From: Marinimicrobium alkaliphilum
GTDB lineage: Bacteria; Pseudomonadota; Gammaproteobacteria; Pseudomonadales; Cellvibrionaceae
DNA length: 64,000 nucleotides
Assembly (NCBI RefSeq): GCF_003259155.1
Contig: NZ_QGMQ01000008.1
Location: 62,001 to 126,000 of the forward strand
Reading direction: 5' to 3'
Part shown: in pieces, positions 50,559 through 60,606 of the stretch
Layout of the letters: each line of letters starts with the position of its first letter
How positions within the stretch are numbered: the stretch's first letter is position 1
Made by a program: the position numbers and the translations under genes
The notes under the pieces: generated by a model
What the model saw: only the letters and a program-made list of their open reading frames with translations
Database searches by the model: none
What the model was told of the DNA's origin: nothing

Positions 50559-52079
50559 TTGAACAGTATCCTTCGCATCCATGAATCCGACAACGTTGGC
50601 GTCAGCAAGGCCTCCTTGCCCGCCGGTGTCAATTTGATTGAATTCGATCTGAGCTTGCGCGCAGATATCCCCGCCATGCACAAGGTGGCACTCGAGCCTA
50701 TCGCCAAAGGCGAGCCTATCCGCAAGTACGGCCAGGTGATCGGCTTTGCTGGGGAAGACATTCAGGTGGGTGACCATGTGCACACCCATAACTGCGTGAT
50801 GGGTGATCTGGACAAGGACTACGGCTTTTGCCGTGAAGCCCGTCCCACGGCCTTCATTCCCGAAACCGAGCGCGCCACCTTTAAGGGGTACAAGCGCCCC
50901 AATGGCAAAGTGGGCACCCGCAACTTTATCGGTATCATCACGACTGTGAACTGTTCGGCGACAGTCGCACGCGCTATTGCGAATCATTTTTCCACCCCGG
51001 GCGCGCTCGACGCCTACCCCAATGTCGATGGCGTGATTGCCTATTCCCACGAAACCGGCTGTGGCATGCGTTCTGACGGCGAAGGCTACGAGGCGTTGCG
51101 CCGCACCTTTAATGGTTATGCTCGCCACCCCAACTTCGGCGGTGTGCTGATGGTGGGCTTGGGCTGCGAAACCATGCAGGTGAGCCGGGTGATGGAGGAG
51201 AGCGGCCTGGCGGATACCAAAACCTTTCACGCCTTTACCATTCAGGAAGAGGGCGGCACCCGCGTCTCGATTGAAAAGGGTATCGCACAGATCAAAGAGA
51301 TGTTGCCGCTGGTGAACAGCTACACCCGTGAAACCGTCTCCGCGAGTGAGCTCACTCTGGCAGTCCAGTGCGGCGGCTCCGATGCCTTTTCGGGCATCAC
51401 GGCCAACCCGGCGCTGGGCGTTGCCGGTGACATTCTGATTCGCAACGGCGGTACCGTGATTTATTCGGAAACCCCGGAAATTTTTGGCGCGGAGCATTTG
51501 ATGACGCAGCGCGCGGAGACTCCGGAGATCGCCGAGAAATTGCTCGAGCGCATCCGTTGGTGGGAAGAGTACACCGAGCGCAACGGCTTTGAGCTTAACA
51601 ACAACCCGTCGCCGGGCAACAAGGCTGGCGGCTTGACGACCATTCTGGAAAAGTCTCTGGGTGCACAGGCCAAAAGCGGTTCCACCCAGATGACGGGTGT
51701 ATATCAGTATGCGGAACACGTCGATGTCAAAGGGCTGGTGTTTATGGACAGCCCTGGCTTTGACCCCGTCTCGGTCACGGGCCAGGTGGCGTCGGGCGCC
51801 AATGTGGTGTGTTTCACCACCGGACGCGGTTCAGCCTTTGGTTTCAAACCGGTGCCCAGCGTCAAGCTGGCCAGTAACACCCCCTTGTATACGCGCATGA
51901 AGGAAGATATTGATATCAACTGTGGCGGTGTGCTCGACGGTGAATACACCCTCGAAGAGTGCGGCCAGCATATCTTCGAGCGGGTTCTGGCGATCGCTTC
52001 CGGTGAGCACACCGTGAGTGAAGATCTGGGCTATGGTGATAACGAGTTTAACCCCTGGAAGATTGGCGCCGTGGTCTAA
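50559..52079 (+). CDS. uxaA: Altronate dehydratase
   Basis: 506 residues including both the short N-terminal SAF domain (ILRIHESDNVGVSKASLPAG ... DHVHTHNC) and the large C-terminal dehydratase domain (FKGYKRPNGKVGTRNF, HETGCGM, AVQCGGSDAFSGITANPALG). It removes water from D-altronate to give KDG. No ATG is available at the expected N-terminus; the frame begins with TTG at 50559, giving the family-typical start NSILRIHESDN, with a weak CAGGCAG about 10 bp upstream. A TTG start implies modest translation. UxaB, its partner, is 9.5 kb away on the opposite strand. Confidence 0.92.
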   Translation: MNSILRIHESDNVGVSKASLPAGVNLIEFDLSLRADIPAMHKVALEPIAKGEPIRKYGQVIGFAGEDIQVGDHVHTHNCVMGDLDKDYGFCREARPTAFIPETERATFKGYKRPNGKVGTRNFIGIITTVNCSATVARAIANHFSTPGALDAYPNVDGVIAYSHETGCGMRSDGEGYEALRRTFNGYARHPNFGGVLMVGLGCETMQVSRVMEESGLADTKTFHAFTIQEEGGTRVSIEKGIAQIKEMLPLVNSYTRETVSASELTLAVQCGGSDAFSGITANPALGVAGDILIRNGGTVIYSETPEIFGAEHLMTQRAETPEIAEKLLERIRWWEEYTERNGFELNNNPSPGNKAGGLTTILEKSLGAQAKSGSTQMTGVYQYAEHVDVKGLVFMDSPGFDPVSVTGQVASGANVVCFTTGRGSAFGFKPVPSVKLASNTPLYTRMKEDIDINCGGVLDGEYTLEECGQHIFERVLAIASGEHTVSEDLGYGDNEFNPWKIGAVV

Positions 52080-52133
52080 ATCGCGCGTCGGCGGGCAGTC
52101 GCCATCGGGCGCTGCCCGCGCCCTCAAATGATA

Positions 52134-52160
52134 AATTTTGCCCGGGTTTCGGGCAAAATT
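52134..52160 (+). terminator. Hairpin after uxaA without a U-tract
   Basis: AATTTTGCCC (52134-52143) and GGGCAAAATT (52151-52160) are perfect 10-bp complements. Another GC-rich stem (GCGGGCAG/CTGCCCGC, about 52091-52119) precedes it. The last bases of the second arm give a short run of four A then TT, so if it works as a terminator it would be weak on the plus strand. Confidence 0.35.
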
Positions 52161-52215
52161 CCCGCGAGTTGTTATCCTTGAACTGAAGAACGATAACCAA
52201 TAACGAGGACAATGC

Positions 52216-53379
52216 ATGAAGATCGCGATTCCCAAAGAGCGCCGAGCCCACGAGCGCCGGGTCGCTGCCACGCCCGAGACGGTGAAAAAGTACATCGCTC
52301 TGGGTTACACGGTGGCGGTGGAAACCGGTGCCGGCGAGGGCAGTCGCATTCCCGATGCCGCCTATGAAGAAGTCGGTGCCTCTCTGGCGCCCGACGCCGC
52401 GACCCTGCTGGCCGATGCCGATATCGTGCTCAAGGTTCAGCGCCCGATCCTGGCCGGTGAAGACGGCCCGGACGAGCTGGCCCTGATCCCCAAGGGTGCG
52501 CTGGTGCTGGCTCTGATGGCCCCCTACGATGCCCCTGACTCCCTCAAGGCCTACGCCCAGGCCGGCATCACCGCCGTGGCCCTGGAGCTGGTGCCGCGCA
52601 TTACCCGGGCCCAGAGCATGGATGTGCTCAGCTCCCAGAGTAATCTCGCCGGTTACCGGGCCGTGCTCGAGGCCTGCAACGTCTACAACCGCGCTTTCCC
52701 CATGATGATGACCGCCGCCGGCACCATTGCCCCGGCCCGGGTCATGGTGCTCGGCGCGGGCGTCGCCGGCCTGCAGGCGATCGCCACCGCCAAGCGTCTG
52801 GGGGCCGTGGTCAGTGCCACCGACGTGCGCCCGGTCGCCAAGGAACAGGTGGAAAGCCTGGGGGGCAAGTTCGTCATGGTTGAGAGCGAAGAAACCGCCG
52901 AGGCCGAGACCGCCGGCGGCTACGCCAAAGCCATGAGTGAGGACTACCAGCGCCGCCAGGCCGCACTGGTGGCCGAGACCCTGAAGAAACAGGATATCGT
53001 GATCTGCACCGCCCTGATCCCCGGGCGCAAAGCCCCGACCTTGGTCAACGACGCCATGGTGCACAGCATGCGCCCGGGCTCGGTGATTGTGGACATGGCG
53101 GCGGAGCAGGGCGGCAACTGCACCCTGACCACCCCCGGCGAGATCACCCAGGTGGGCGGCGTCACGATTATCGGGCTGTTCAACCTGCCCAGCCGCCTGG
53201 CCACCGACGCCAGTGGCCTGTACGGCAAAAACCTGTTCAATTACCTCGCGCCCCTGTACGACGAGGCCACTAAACAACTCGCCATCGATTGGGCCGACGA
53301 GATCGTCACCGCCTCGGTCCTGACCCGCGATGGCCGCATCGTCCACAGCGCCTTTGCCGCCCAAGACGGAGGGCAGTAA
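52216..53379 (+). CDS. pntAA: NAD(P) transhydrogenase alpha subunit, soluble part
   Basis: 387 residues. It is domain I (NAD(H)-binding) of the proton-translocating transhydrogenase in the split three-gene form. The N-terminal half (MKIAIPKERRAHERRVAATPETV) and the dinucleotide-binding half (VMVLGAGVAGLQAIATAKRLGAVVSATDVRPV) are canonical, as is the RQD-loop-type segment around residue 130-145 (SQSNLAGYRAVLEA). It pairs with the membrane subunits just downstream (2-bp gap to pntAB). Within a uronate region it may rebalance NADH and NADPH, since KduD and UxaB consume NADH; that link is inferred from position only. Confidence 0.93.
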   Translation: MKIAIPKERRAHERRVAATPETVKKYIALGYTVAVETGAGEGSRIPDAAYEEVGASLAPDAATLLADADIVLKVQRPILAGEDGPDELALIPKGALVLALMAPYDAPDSLKAYAQAGITAVALELVPRITRAQSMDVLSSQSNLAGYRAVLEACNVYNRAFPMMMTAAGTIAPARVMVLGAGVAGLQAIATAKRLGAVVSATDVRPVAKEQVESLGGKFVMVESEETAEAETAGGYAKAMSEDYQRRQAALVAETLKKQDIVICTALIPGRKAPTLVNDAMVHSMRPGSVIVDMAAEQGGNCTLTTPGEITQVGGVTIIGLFNLPSRLATDASGLYGKNLFNYLAPLYDEATKQLAIDWADEIVTASVLTRDGRIVHSAFAAQDGGQ

Positions 53380-53381
53380 CC

Positions 53382-53666
53382 ATGGAAGCCAACTTTGTGT
53401 CCCAACTGACCATCTTTGTGCTGGCGATCTTCGTCGGCTACTACGTGGTCTGGAGTGTCACCCCCGCGTTGCATACGCCCCTGATGGCCGTGACCAACGC
53501 CATCTCCAGTGTGATCATCGTCGGCGCCCTGATCGCCGTCGGCCCGGCCGACATGAGTCTGTCCAAGGTGTTGGGCTTTATCGCCATGACCCTGGCCGCG
53601 GTGAACATTTTCGGCGGCTTTACCGTCACCCAGCGCATGCTCGCCATGTACAAGAAAAAACACTAA
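53382..53666 (+). CDS. pntAB: NAD(P) transhydrogenase alpha subunit, small membrane part
   Basis: 94 residues with three hydrophobic helices (FVSQLTIFVLAIFVGYYVVWSV; AVTNAISSVIIVGALIAVG; VLGFIAMTLAAVNIFGGFTV) and the conserved TPALHTPLMAVTNAISS and FTVTQRMLAMYKK ending. It forms part of the proton channel with PntB. The ATG at 53382 sits 2 bp after the pntAA stop; the frame open before it is antisense-like noise. Confidence 0.92.
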   Translation: MEANFVSQLTIFVLAIFVGYYVVWSVTPALHTPLMAVTNAISSVIIVGALIAVGPADMSLSKVLGFIAMTLAAVNIFGGFTVTQRMLAMYKKKH

Positions 53667-53675
53667 GGGGCCGTC

Positions 53676-55076
<1,401 letters not shown>

Positions 55077-55225
55077 GGGCGTGTGACAATAGAGCGCAAA
55101 GTAGTGTTAACGGCGGTTTGAGCCGGTTAGTGGGGGCGTGTATCATGGCTCCCGATAATCAAAACAACTGGCCTGGGCCAGTGATGCGCGGTACCAACCG
55201 CAACCATTAGGCGTGAGAGACGACT

Positions 55226-56227
55226 ATGTATAAGATTCACCTCCAACGACCCTTCGGGTGGCTGGGACGGACGGCTATGGCTGCCGCTCTGGTGCTGGCT
55301 GCTGGCTGCGACCAGTTTACCGAAGTCACCACCCTCAAAATGGCGCACGACCTCAACGAGCAGACGCCGGTGCATAAGGCCATGGTGTATATGGCCGATC
55401 GCCTGGAAGAGCTTTCCGACGGTAAAATGCGCATCGAAGTGCATGCCAGTGGCGTGCTCGGCAATGAACGCGAATTGATGGAGCTGCTCCAGATCGGCAG
55501 CCTGGGCATGACCAAAGTGTCTGCCGGCCCCATGGAGAACTTCGTCAGCGAGTTCCAGATTTTCAGTATCCCTTTTGCCTTTCGCGATCGCGAGCATTTC
55601 TGGAATGTGCTGGAGGGCGACCTCGGCCGTGAAATCCTCGAGTCCAGTGAACGGGTGCGCCTGCGTGGCCTGGGTTACTACGATGCCGGCAGCCGTAGCT
55701 TCTACGCGGTCAATCGTCAGATCAACGATCCCAGTGACCTGGCGGGCATGAAAATTCGCGTGCTCGAAAGCCAAACCGCGATGCGCATGGTGAGCACGCT
55801 GGGCGGCGCGCCGACGCCGGTGTCCTGGGGTGAGCTCTACACCGCACTGCAACAGGGTGTCGTTGACGGGGCGGAAAATAACCCGCCGAGTTTTTACCTG
55901 TCGGGTCACTACGAAGTGGCCAAGTACTACAGCCTGAATGAGCACACCTCGATTCCCGATGTGGTGCTGATCAGCACCCATATTTGGAACAACCTGGAGC
56001 CGCAGGAGCAAGCCTGGCTGCAACAGGCCATGGACGATTCCGTGGTGTTCCAGCGCAAGCTCTGGGACGAAGCCACCCAGGAAGCCCTGGATGCGGTCAA
56101 GGCGGCCGGAGTTGAAGTGATTTATCCGGATAAAGAGCCCTTTATGGAAAGTATCCGGCCCATGCACGAATCCTTGCGCGGGCAGCCGGTGTACGAGCTG
56201 CTGCAGCGTGTGCAAAATGACTACTGA
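55226..56227 (+). CDS. TRAP transporter solute-binding protein, DctP type, lipoprotein form
   Basis: 333 residues. A long basic N-terminus and hydrophobic core end in the lipobox LAAGC (Cys about 28), so the binding protein is probably lipid anchored rather than free in the periplasm. The DctP core follows: AHDLNEQTPVHKAMVYMADRLEELSDGKMRIEV, SIPFAFRDREHFW, and the carboxylate-binding Arg region GMKIRVLESQTAMRMVSTLG with TPVSWGELYTALQQGVVDGAENNP. Such proteins bind sugar acids. With dctQM and surrounding uxa/kdu genes, galacturonate or unsaturated uronate is the likely ligand. Confidence 0.9.
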   Translation: MYKIHLQRPFGWLGRTAMAAALVLAAGCDQFTEVTTLKMAHDLNEQTPVHKAMVYMADRLEELSDGKMRIEVHASGVLGNERELMELLQIGSLGMTKVSAGPMENFVSEFQIFSIPFAFRDREHFWNVLEGDLGREILESSERVRLRGLGYYDAGSRSFYAVNRQINDPSDLAGMKIRVLESQTAMRMVSTLGGAPTPVSWGELYTALQQGVVDGAENNPPSFYLSGHYEVAKYYSLNEHTSIPDVVLISTHIWNNLEPQEQAWLQQAMDDSVVFQRKLWDEATQEALDAVKAAGVEVIYPDKEPFMESIRPMHESLRGQPVYELLQRVQNDY

Positions 56228-56248
56228 TAGCGCATGGGAGAATCGACT

Positions 56249-56758
56249 ATGAATGCTGCACTGAACCACGTTGAAAAATTTCTGGGTTATTTTTTAATGA
56301 TCCTGATGGCCGTCATGGTGTTGGATGTTACCTGGCAGGTGGTCACACGTTTTCTATTGCCAACGCCCAGCTCTTTTACGGAAGAGCTGGCGCGTTTTCT
56401 TCTGATCTGGATCGGTCTTTTGGGGGCAGCGTATGCCTACCGCACCGGTGCGCACTTGGGCCTGGATCTGCTCACCGCGAACCTTGAGCCGGTACGCAAG
56501 CGTCGGGTGGCCATTGTTGCCAACAGCGTGTGCTTTATTTTTGCGGCGCTGGTGATGGTGTATGGCGGCGTGCTCCTGATGAGCCTGATGCTGGAGTTGG
56601 GGCAGACCTCTTCGGCCCTGCAGGTACCCATCGGGTATGTCTACAGTGTGTTGCCCATTAGCGGCCTGTTGATTTGCGTTTTTGCCGTTTACAACATTGT
56701 CACTCCCGGTGCGCACCTGCCCACCGAGGACCAGGGCCACGACCCGTTACAAGAATAA
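56249..56758 (+). CDS. TRAP transporter small permease, DctQ type
   Basis: 169 residues with four hydrophobic helices (FLGYFLMILMAVMVLDVTWQVV; LARFLLIWIGLLGAAYAY; VAIVANSVCFIFAALVMVYGGV; YVYSVLPISGLLICVFAVYNIV) and the family motif SSFTEELARFLLIWIGLLGA. It pairs with the large permease 20 bp downstream. An in-frame ATG at 56234 exists, but GGGAG lies 9 bp before the ATG at 56249, which is chosen. Confidence 0.88.
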   Translation: MNAALNHVEKFLGYFLMILMAVMVLDVTWQVVTRFLLPTPSSFTEELARFLLIWIGLLGAAYAYRTGAHLGLDLLTANLEPVRKRRVAIVANSVCFIFAALVMVYGGVLLMSLMLELGQTSSALQVPIGYVYSVLPISGLLICVFAVYNIVTPGAHLPTEDQGHDPLQE

Positions 56759-56778
56759 TCTGAGAGGCCGATTAGATC

Positions 56779-58077
56779 ATGGATATAACCATTATTATTT
56801 TGCTGCTCACCTTTGCGGTGTTGCTCGCAATCAACGTACCGATTGCCATCGCCATCGGTTTTGCCACCATGGCGACCATGTTGGTCACCATCGATTTTGC
56901 GCCCGCGATGACCACCATGGCACAGCGCATGGCCGGGGGGATCAACAGTTTTGCGTTGCTCGCGATTCCCTTCTTCATTTTATCGGGCCTGATTATGGGG
57001 CAGGGCGGCATTGCCCGCCGATTGATTGAATTTGCAAAAGTCCTGTTCGGTGCGTTGCCCGGCGGCCTGGCGTTTGTGAACGTGATCAGCTGTACCATGT
57101 TTGGCGCGATTTCCGGTTCGGCGGTGGCGGCAACTTCGGCGATCGGTGGCTTTATGGTGCCGGCCATGGCCAAAGAGGGTTATGACCGCAACTTTGCCGG
57201 TGCGATTACCGTTACCGCCTCCACCAGCGGTATGCTGATTCCACCGAGTAACATCCTGATTGTTTACTCGCTCGCCAGTGGCGGCGTGTCGATCGCGGCA
57301 CTCTTTATCGCCGGTTATCTTCCCGGCCTGCTGCTGATGTTGGGCTTGATGGCGGTGTGCGGTGTGTACGCCAAAATCAAGGGTTACCCGGTGGGTGAGC
57401 GCGCCACGTTGCGTGAGGCGGTTCGCAAGACCCTGGATGCGATTCCCAGCATGCTTCTGGTGCTGATTGTGATTGGCGGTATTATCGCTGGTTGGTTTAC
57501 CGCTACTGAAGCCAGTGTCATGGCGGTGCTCTACGCGCTGTTACTGTCCGTGGTTTTCTACAAGGAAGTAAAAATCACGGAGTTGCCGGGCATACTGACC
57601 AAGGCGGTGGAAACCACCGCCATTGTCATGCTGTTGATTGCCTGTTCCTCGGCCATGTCCTGGATCCTGTCCTACGAAAATATTCCGCAAACCATCAGTC
57701 AGGGCCTGATGGCCATCAGTGAAAACGAAATTATCATTCTGATGACGATTAACCTGATTCTTTTGGTGGTCGGTATCTTTATGGATATGACGCCGGCAGT
57801 GCTGATCTTTACGCCCATTTTCCTGCCGGTTGTGATGGAGTTGGGTATGTCGCCGCTGCACTTCGGGATCATGATGGTATTGAACCTGTGTATTGGTCTG
57901 TGTACACCGCCGGTAGGTAGTGTGCTCTTTGTGGGCTGTAGCGTGGCCAAGACCAGTATTGCCAGCATGGTGCGTCCACTCTTGCCCATGTATGCGGCCA
58001 TGTTTGTGGTGCTCTTGCTGGTCACTTATATTCCGGCAATCAGCGAATGGCTGCCGCGCCTGATGGGGCTGTATTGA
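56779..58077 (+). CDS. TRAP transporter large permease, DctM type
   Basis: 432 residues with about 12 helices. Typical DctM stretches are INVPIAIAIGFATMATML, MAGGINSFALLAIPFFILSG (two hairpin segments), GAISGSAVAATSAIGGFM, TSGMLIPPSNILIVYS and LCIGLCTPPVGSVLFVGCSV. It is the Na+-coupled membrane engine that takes substrate from the DctP protein. It completes a dctP-dctQ-dctM operon. Confidence 0.93.
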   Translation: MDITIIILLLTFAVLLAINVPIAIAIGFATMATMLVTIDFAPAMTTMAQRMAGGINSFALLAIPFFILSGLIMGQGGIARRLIEFAKVLFGALPGGLAFVNVISCTMFGAISGSAVAATSAIGGFMVPAMAKEGYDRNFAGAITVTASTSGMLIPPSNILIVYSLASGGVSIAALFIAGYLPGLLLMLGLMAVCGVYAKIKGYPVGERATLREAVRKTLDAIPSMLLVLIVIGGIIAGWFTATEASVMAVLYALLLSVVFYKEVKITELPGILTKAVETTAIVMLLIACSSAMSWILSYENIPQTISQGLMAISENEIIILMTINLILLVVGIFMDMTPAVLIFTPIFLPVVMELGMSPLHFGIMMVLNLCIGLCTPPVGSVLFVGCSVAKTSIASMVRPLLPMYAAMFVVLLLVTYIPAISEWLPRLMGLY

Positions 58078-58168
58078 TCCCGGCGTAAGCAACTATCGCC
58101 ATCCGAGTCACCCGGCCCTCGTGTCGGGTGATTTGCAACCGAACCTACTAAAAACAGTGAGAGACCTT

Positions 58169-58564
58169 ATGAAAATTGAACACTTTGCCTTTAATGTGGC
58201 TGACCCGGAAGCGGTCGCTGATTGGTATGTCAAGAATATGGGCCTGACCGTAGCGCGCAAGATCGATCACGGTCCAAAGACCCATTTCCTCGCCGACGAA
58301 AGCGGCGATACCATGATTGAGATCTACAACAATCCCCCGGGTGAAGTGCCGCCTTATGCGGATATGAACCCGTTGATTGTGCACCTGGCATTTGTTTGTG
58401 AGGATCCGGATGGCAAGCGTGCGGAATTGGAAAAAGTGGGCGCGAGCCATGTCGAAGACGTGCGTCTGGACGATGGCTCAATCCTGACCATGATGCGCGA
58501 CCCGTTTGGTTTTTCGATCCAGCTCTGCAAGCGCGGCAAGCCCATGCTTGCGCGCCAGCAGTAA
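58169..58564 (+). CDS. VOC-superfamily (glyoxalase-like) protein with an altered metal site
   Basis: 131 residues, start MKIEHFAFNVADPEAVADWYVKNMGL. Two beta-alpha-beta-beta-beta modules are visible. Expected metal ligands are His5, Glu51 and His72 (LIVHLAF), but the fourth position, Glu in glyoxalase I, is Gln118 (FGFSIQLC). It follows dctM by 91 bp on the same strand and may belong to the TRAP transcript. Related VOC proteins accompany uronate operons, but the reaction is unknown. The ATG at 58169 follows GAGAGACC; 16 upstream codons are ignored. Confidence 0.75.
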   Translation: MKIEHFAFNVADPEAVADWYVKNMGLTVARKIDHGPKTHFLADESGDTMIEIYNNPPGEVPPYADMNPLIVHLAFVCEDPDGKRAELEKVGASHVEDVRLDDGSILTMMRDPFGFSIQLCKRGKPMLARQQ

Positions 58565-58570
58565 CTGATT

Positions 58571-60448
58571 CTAAAAGCCTCCAATCGGTCGCTGATTGGT
58601 GTTGTTGTCCGGTGACGGACTCACCACCTCCAGCGACTGTTCGGCGCGGGTGTTGACGTAAATTACGTTGATATCACTGAGGTTACTGCCCTCACCGCTG
58701 TAGGTCGTCAGTAATCTGTGTGGCCCGGCGCCGGCGCCAAACATCTGCACCGAATCGTTGCCCGCAGGGAGTTGCCCGAGGGTGACGCCGCCCGCGGCGG
58801 GATCGGCCGCACCCACCGCCACCAACTCGCCGTTTTCGCGCAGCAGGAATACTTCGCTGAGCGTCAGGGTATTGAGCCCTTCGCCCACAGTAGCCTGACC
58901 GGTATGTGACACACCTATCCACTGGGCATTGTGAATGTCGATGCGCTCGCTGCCGTCGGCGCGTGCCGCCACAGCCGCTTCAATATTTTCGTTGATTCCA
59001 ATCTGCTCATCGCGATTGTAGTACACCCAGCCGTCGCGCGTGCCCTGAGTGAAAAAGCTGACATCCTGGCTGCTGAACATATTGTTCGGGTCGTTGCGAT
59101 CGAGAATGCGTCGGTTGTTGCCTTGAGTGTCGATACTGATGATCTGCCCTGCGGCATTGGCGTACACCAAGTGGTTACCGGTTTTCAGAAGAGCATTGCC
59201 GGGGACCAATTCTTCCGTGTGTAAAAGGGTCCATCCGTCGGCGCCGACGCGCACGATATCGAAGTCCATCGCAAACAGAATGCCTGATTGAATCAGCAGA
59301 TAAGTATAGTCCCCGTCGACCACCATAAAGTTTTCCGGAGGGACGGCTATGGCAAAGCCAAAGATCGAATGGGGGAAATAGAGTCCGTCGCCTTCGGCGT
59401 TGGTCAAGCTGTGCAGCTGACCGCCGTCCTGATCCGGGACGTAGCGCCACAAACGAGCATACTCGCTGTCGTCGATTTCGGTGTCGGTAGCGGCGACGGC
59501 CAGCAGGATACTGCCATCCGGAGCGCTTAGACCCACGGGTTGCGCGGCGCGCACGTCAAGCACGGGGCCGCCATTGCTATAACTGGCCGTTCCCACGACG
59601 TCCAGCGCCATGTCGATCATCACCAGGCTGTCGTCCTCTTCATCGATCACCAGGTAGCCCAGTCCACGCGCTTGACTGACATTAGCCAGGGGGGCTACAG
59701 GCCGCCAGTCGCGCGGGAGTATCGCGGCGGGGGTATCGTCGGGCGCGTTCAATGGGATATGGCGCCAGTCATTGCCAACGCGATTGAGAATGGCCGTATT
59801 GTCGCTTTGGTTGAGATCGTTCTGGATGTAGGCTTCGAACAGGGGGCTGACATTATCGTCGCTGGTGACGCGGATGGGCTCGGGGTTGCCGGCGCCCACG
59901 TCGATGCGCTGATAGCCTCGAGCTTCTGCAAGCAGGCCGTAATTGTAAAAGATTTGTCCGACGCGGAAGTTTTCTGCAGTGCCCGACGTGGAATCGAAGT
60001 CACCGGCGGGGACCGCGCGGATAAAGCGATCGTATTCGCTGGGGCTGATCATGGGCGGCAGCTCTGTGGCCTCACCGAAGACATCGACTATTGTCGGCCG
60101 CAAGCCCTCTGCCAGACGGTCATCCACGAGGGCAATGGAGGGGCTCGCACCACCAGGTTGCACCCGGTAGAGGCCCGCCTCGCCTTCGCCGGTCGCGGTG
60201 AAGAACAGGGCACCTTGGTAGTCGGCATCGCCGCTCAAGCCGCTCAGCGCAGGAAGCTGGAAGGCGTCGACGGGGGGTAGAGCCCCGCCGTTGTCGCCTC
60301 CGTTGCCATTGCCGTTCAGGCCGATGATGTTGCCGTTGCCATTCCCGTTGCCGTTAGTACCGGTTGGGGGAGTGTCGTCGTTACTGCTGCCGCCGCACCC
60401 GGTCAGGGCGAGGGCGGTGATCATCAGGAAAAGCGTCAATGTGCGCAT
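58571..60448 (-). CDS. Lipoprotein with Asn-Gly repeat linker, probable beta-propeller, unknown function
   Basis: 625 residues. The lipobox is LTGC near residue 18. An Asn-Gly-rich linker (about residues 31-57) like that of the lipoprotein at 2284-5466 follows. The body repeats short beta segments such as DGSILLAVAATDT, YTYLLIQSGILFAMDFDIVRVGADGW and VYYNRDEQIGINENIEAAVA, suggesting a propeller. I do not recognise a family. It is convergent with the VOC gene (6-bp gap) and has its own promoter region at 60449-60540. Location among pectin genes hints at surface sugar binding, without direct evidence. Confidence 0.65.
   Translation of the reverse strand: MRTLTLFLMITALALTGCGGSSNDDTPPTGTNGNGNGNGNIIGLNGNGNGGDNGGALPPVDAFQLPALSGLSGDADYQGALFFTATGEGEAGLYRVQPGGASPSIALVDDRLAEGLRPTIVDVFGEATELPPMISPSEYDRFIRAVPAGDFDSTSGTAENFRVGQIFYNYGLLAEARGYQRIDVGAGNPEPIRVTSDDNVSPLFEAYIQNDLNQSDNTAILNRVGNDWRHIPLNAPDDTPAAILPRDWRPVAPLANVSQARGLGYLVIDEEDDSLVMIDMALDVVGTASYSNGGPVLDVRAAQPVGLSAPDGSILLAVAATDTEIDDSEYARLWRYVPDQDGGQLHSLTNAEGDGLYFPHSIFGFAIAVPPENFMVVDGDYTYLLIQSGILFAMDFDIVRVGADGWTLLHTEELVPGNALLKTGNHLVYANAAGQIISIDTQGNNRRILDRNDPNNMFSSQDVSFFTQGTRDGWVYYNRDEQIGINENIEAAVAARADGSERIDIHNAQWIGVSHTGQATVGEGLNTLTLSEVFLLRENGELVAVGAADPAAGGVTLGQLPAGNDSVQMFGAGAGPHRLLTTYSGEGSNLSDINVIYVNTRAEQSLEVVSPSPDNNTNQRPIGGF
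60291..60357 (-). repeat. Hexanucleotide repeat encoding Asn-Gly linker
   Basis: On the minus strand about eight GGN-AAY units, interrupted by codons for IIGL, encode the linker after the lipobox of the 625-residue lipoprotein. The organisation is the same as at 2416-2475 in an otherwise unrelated protein. Confidence 0.7.
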
Positions 60449-60545
60449 GGTGTACTCCTTGTCAAAGTCCCTGTAGGCCAGGTGATCTCTTGAGTATAAG
60501 GAGCGCGGTCGCTTTGTTTATCCTGCAAATGTATTACACGGGCAT

Positions 60546-60577
60546 AAAAAAGGGGTCAGCGGCGAACCGCTGACCCC
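60546..60577 (-). terminator. Intrinsic terminator of kdgK
   Basis: On the minus strand GGGGTCAGCGG (60577-60567) pairs perfectly with CCGCTGACCCC (60562-60552) around TTCG and is followed by six T residues. Confidence 0.93.
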
Positions 60578-60606
60578 AAGGTCGAAACTTAAACGGGAAG
60601 CCTGTA

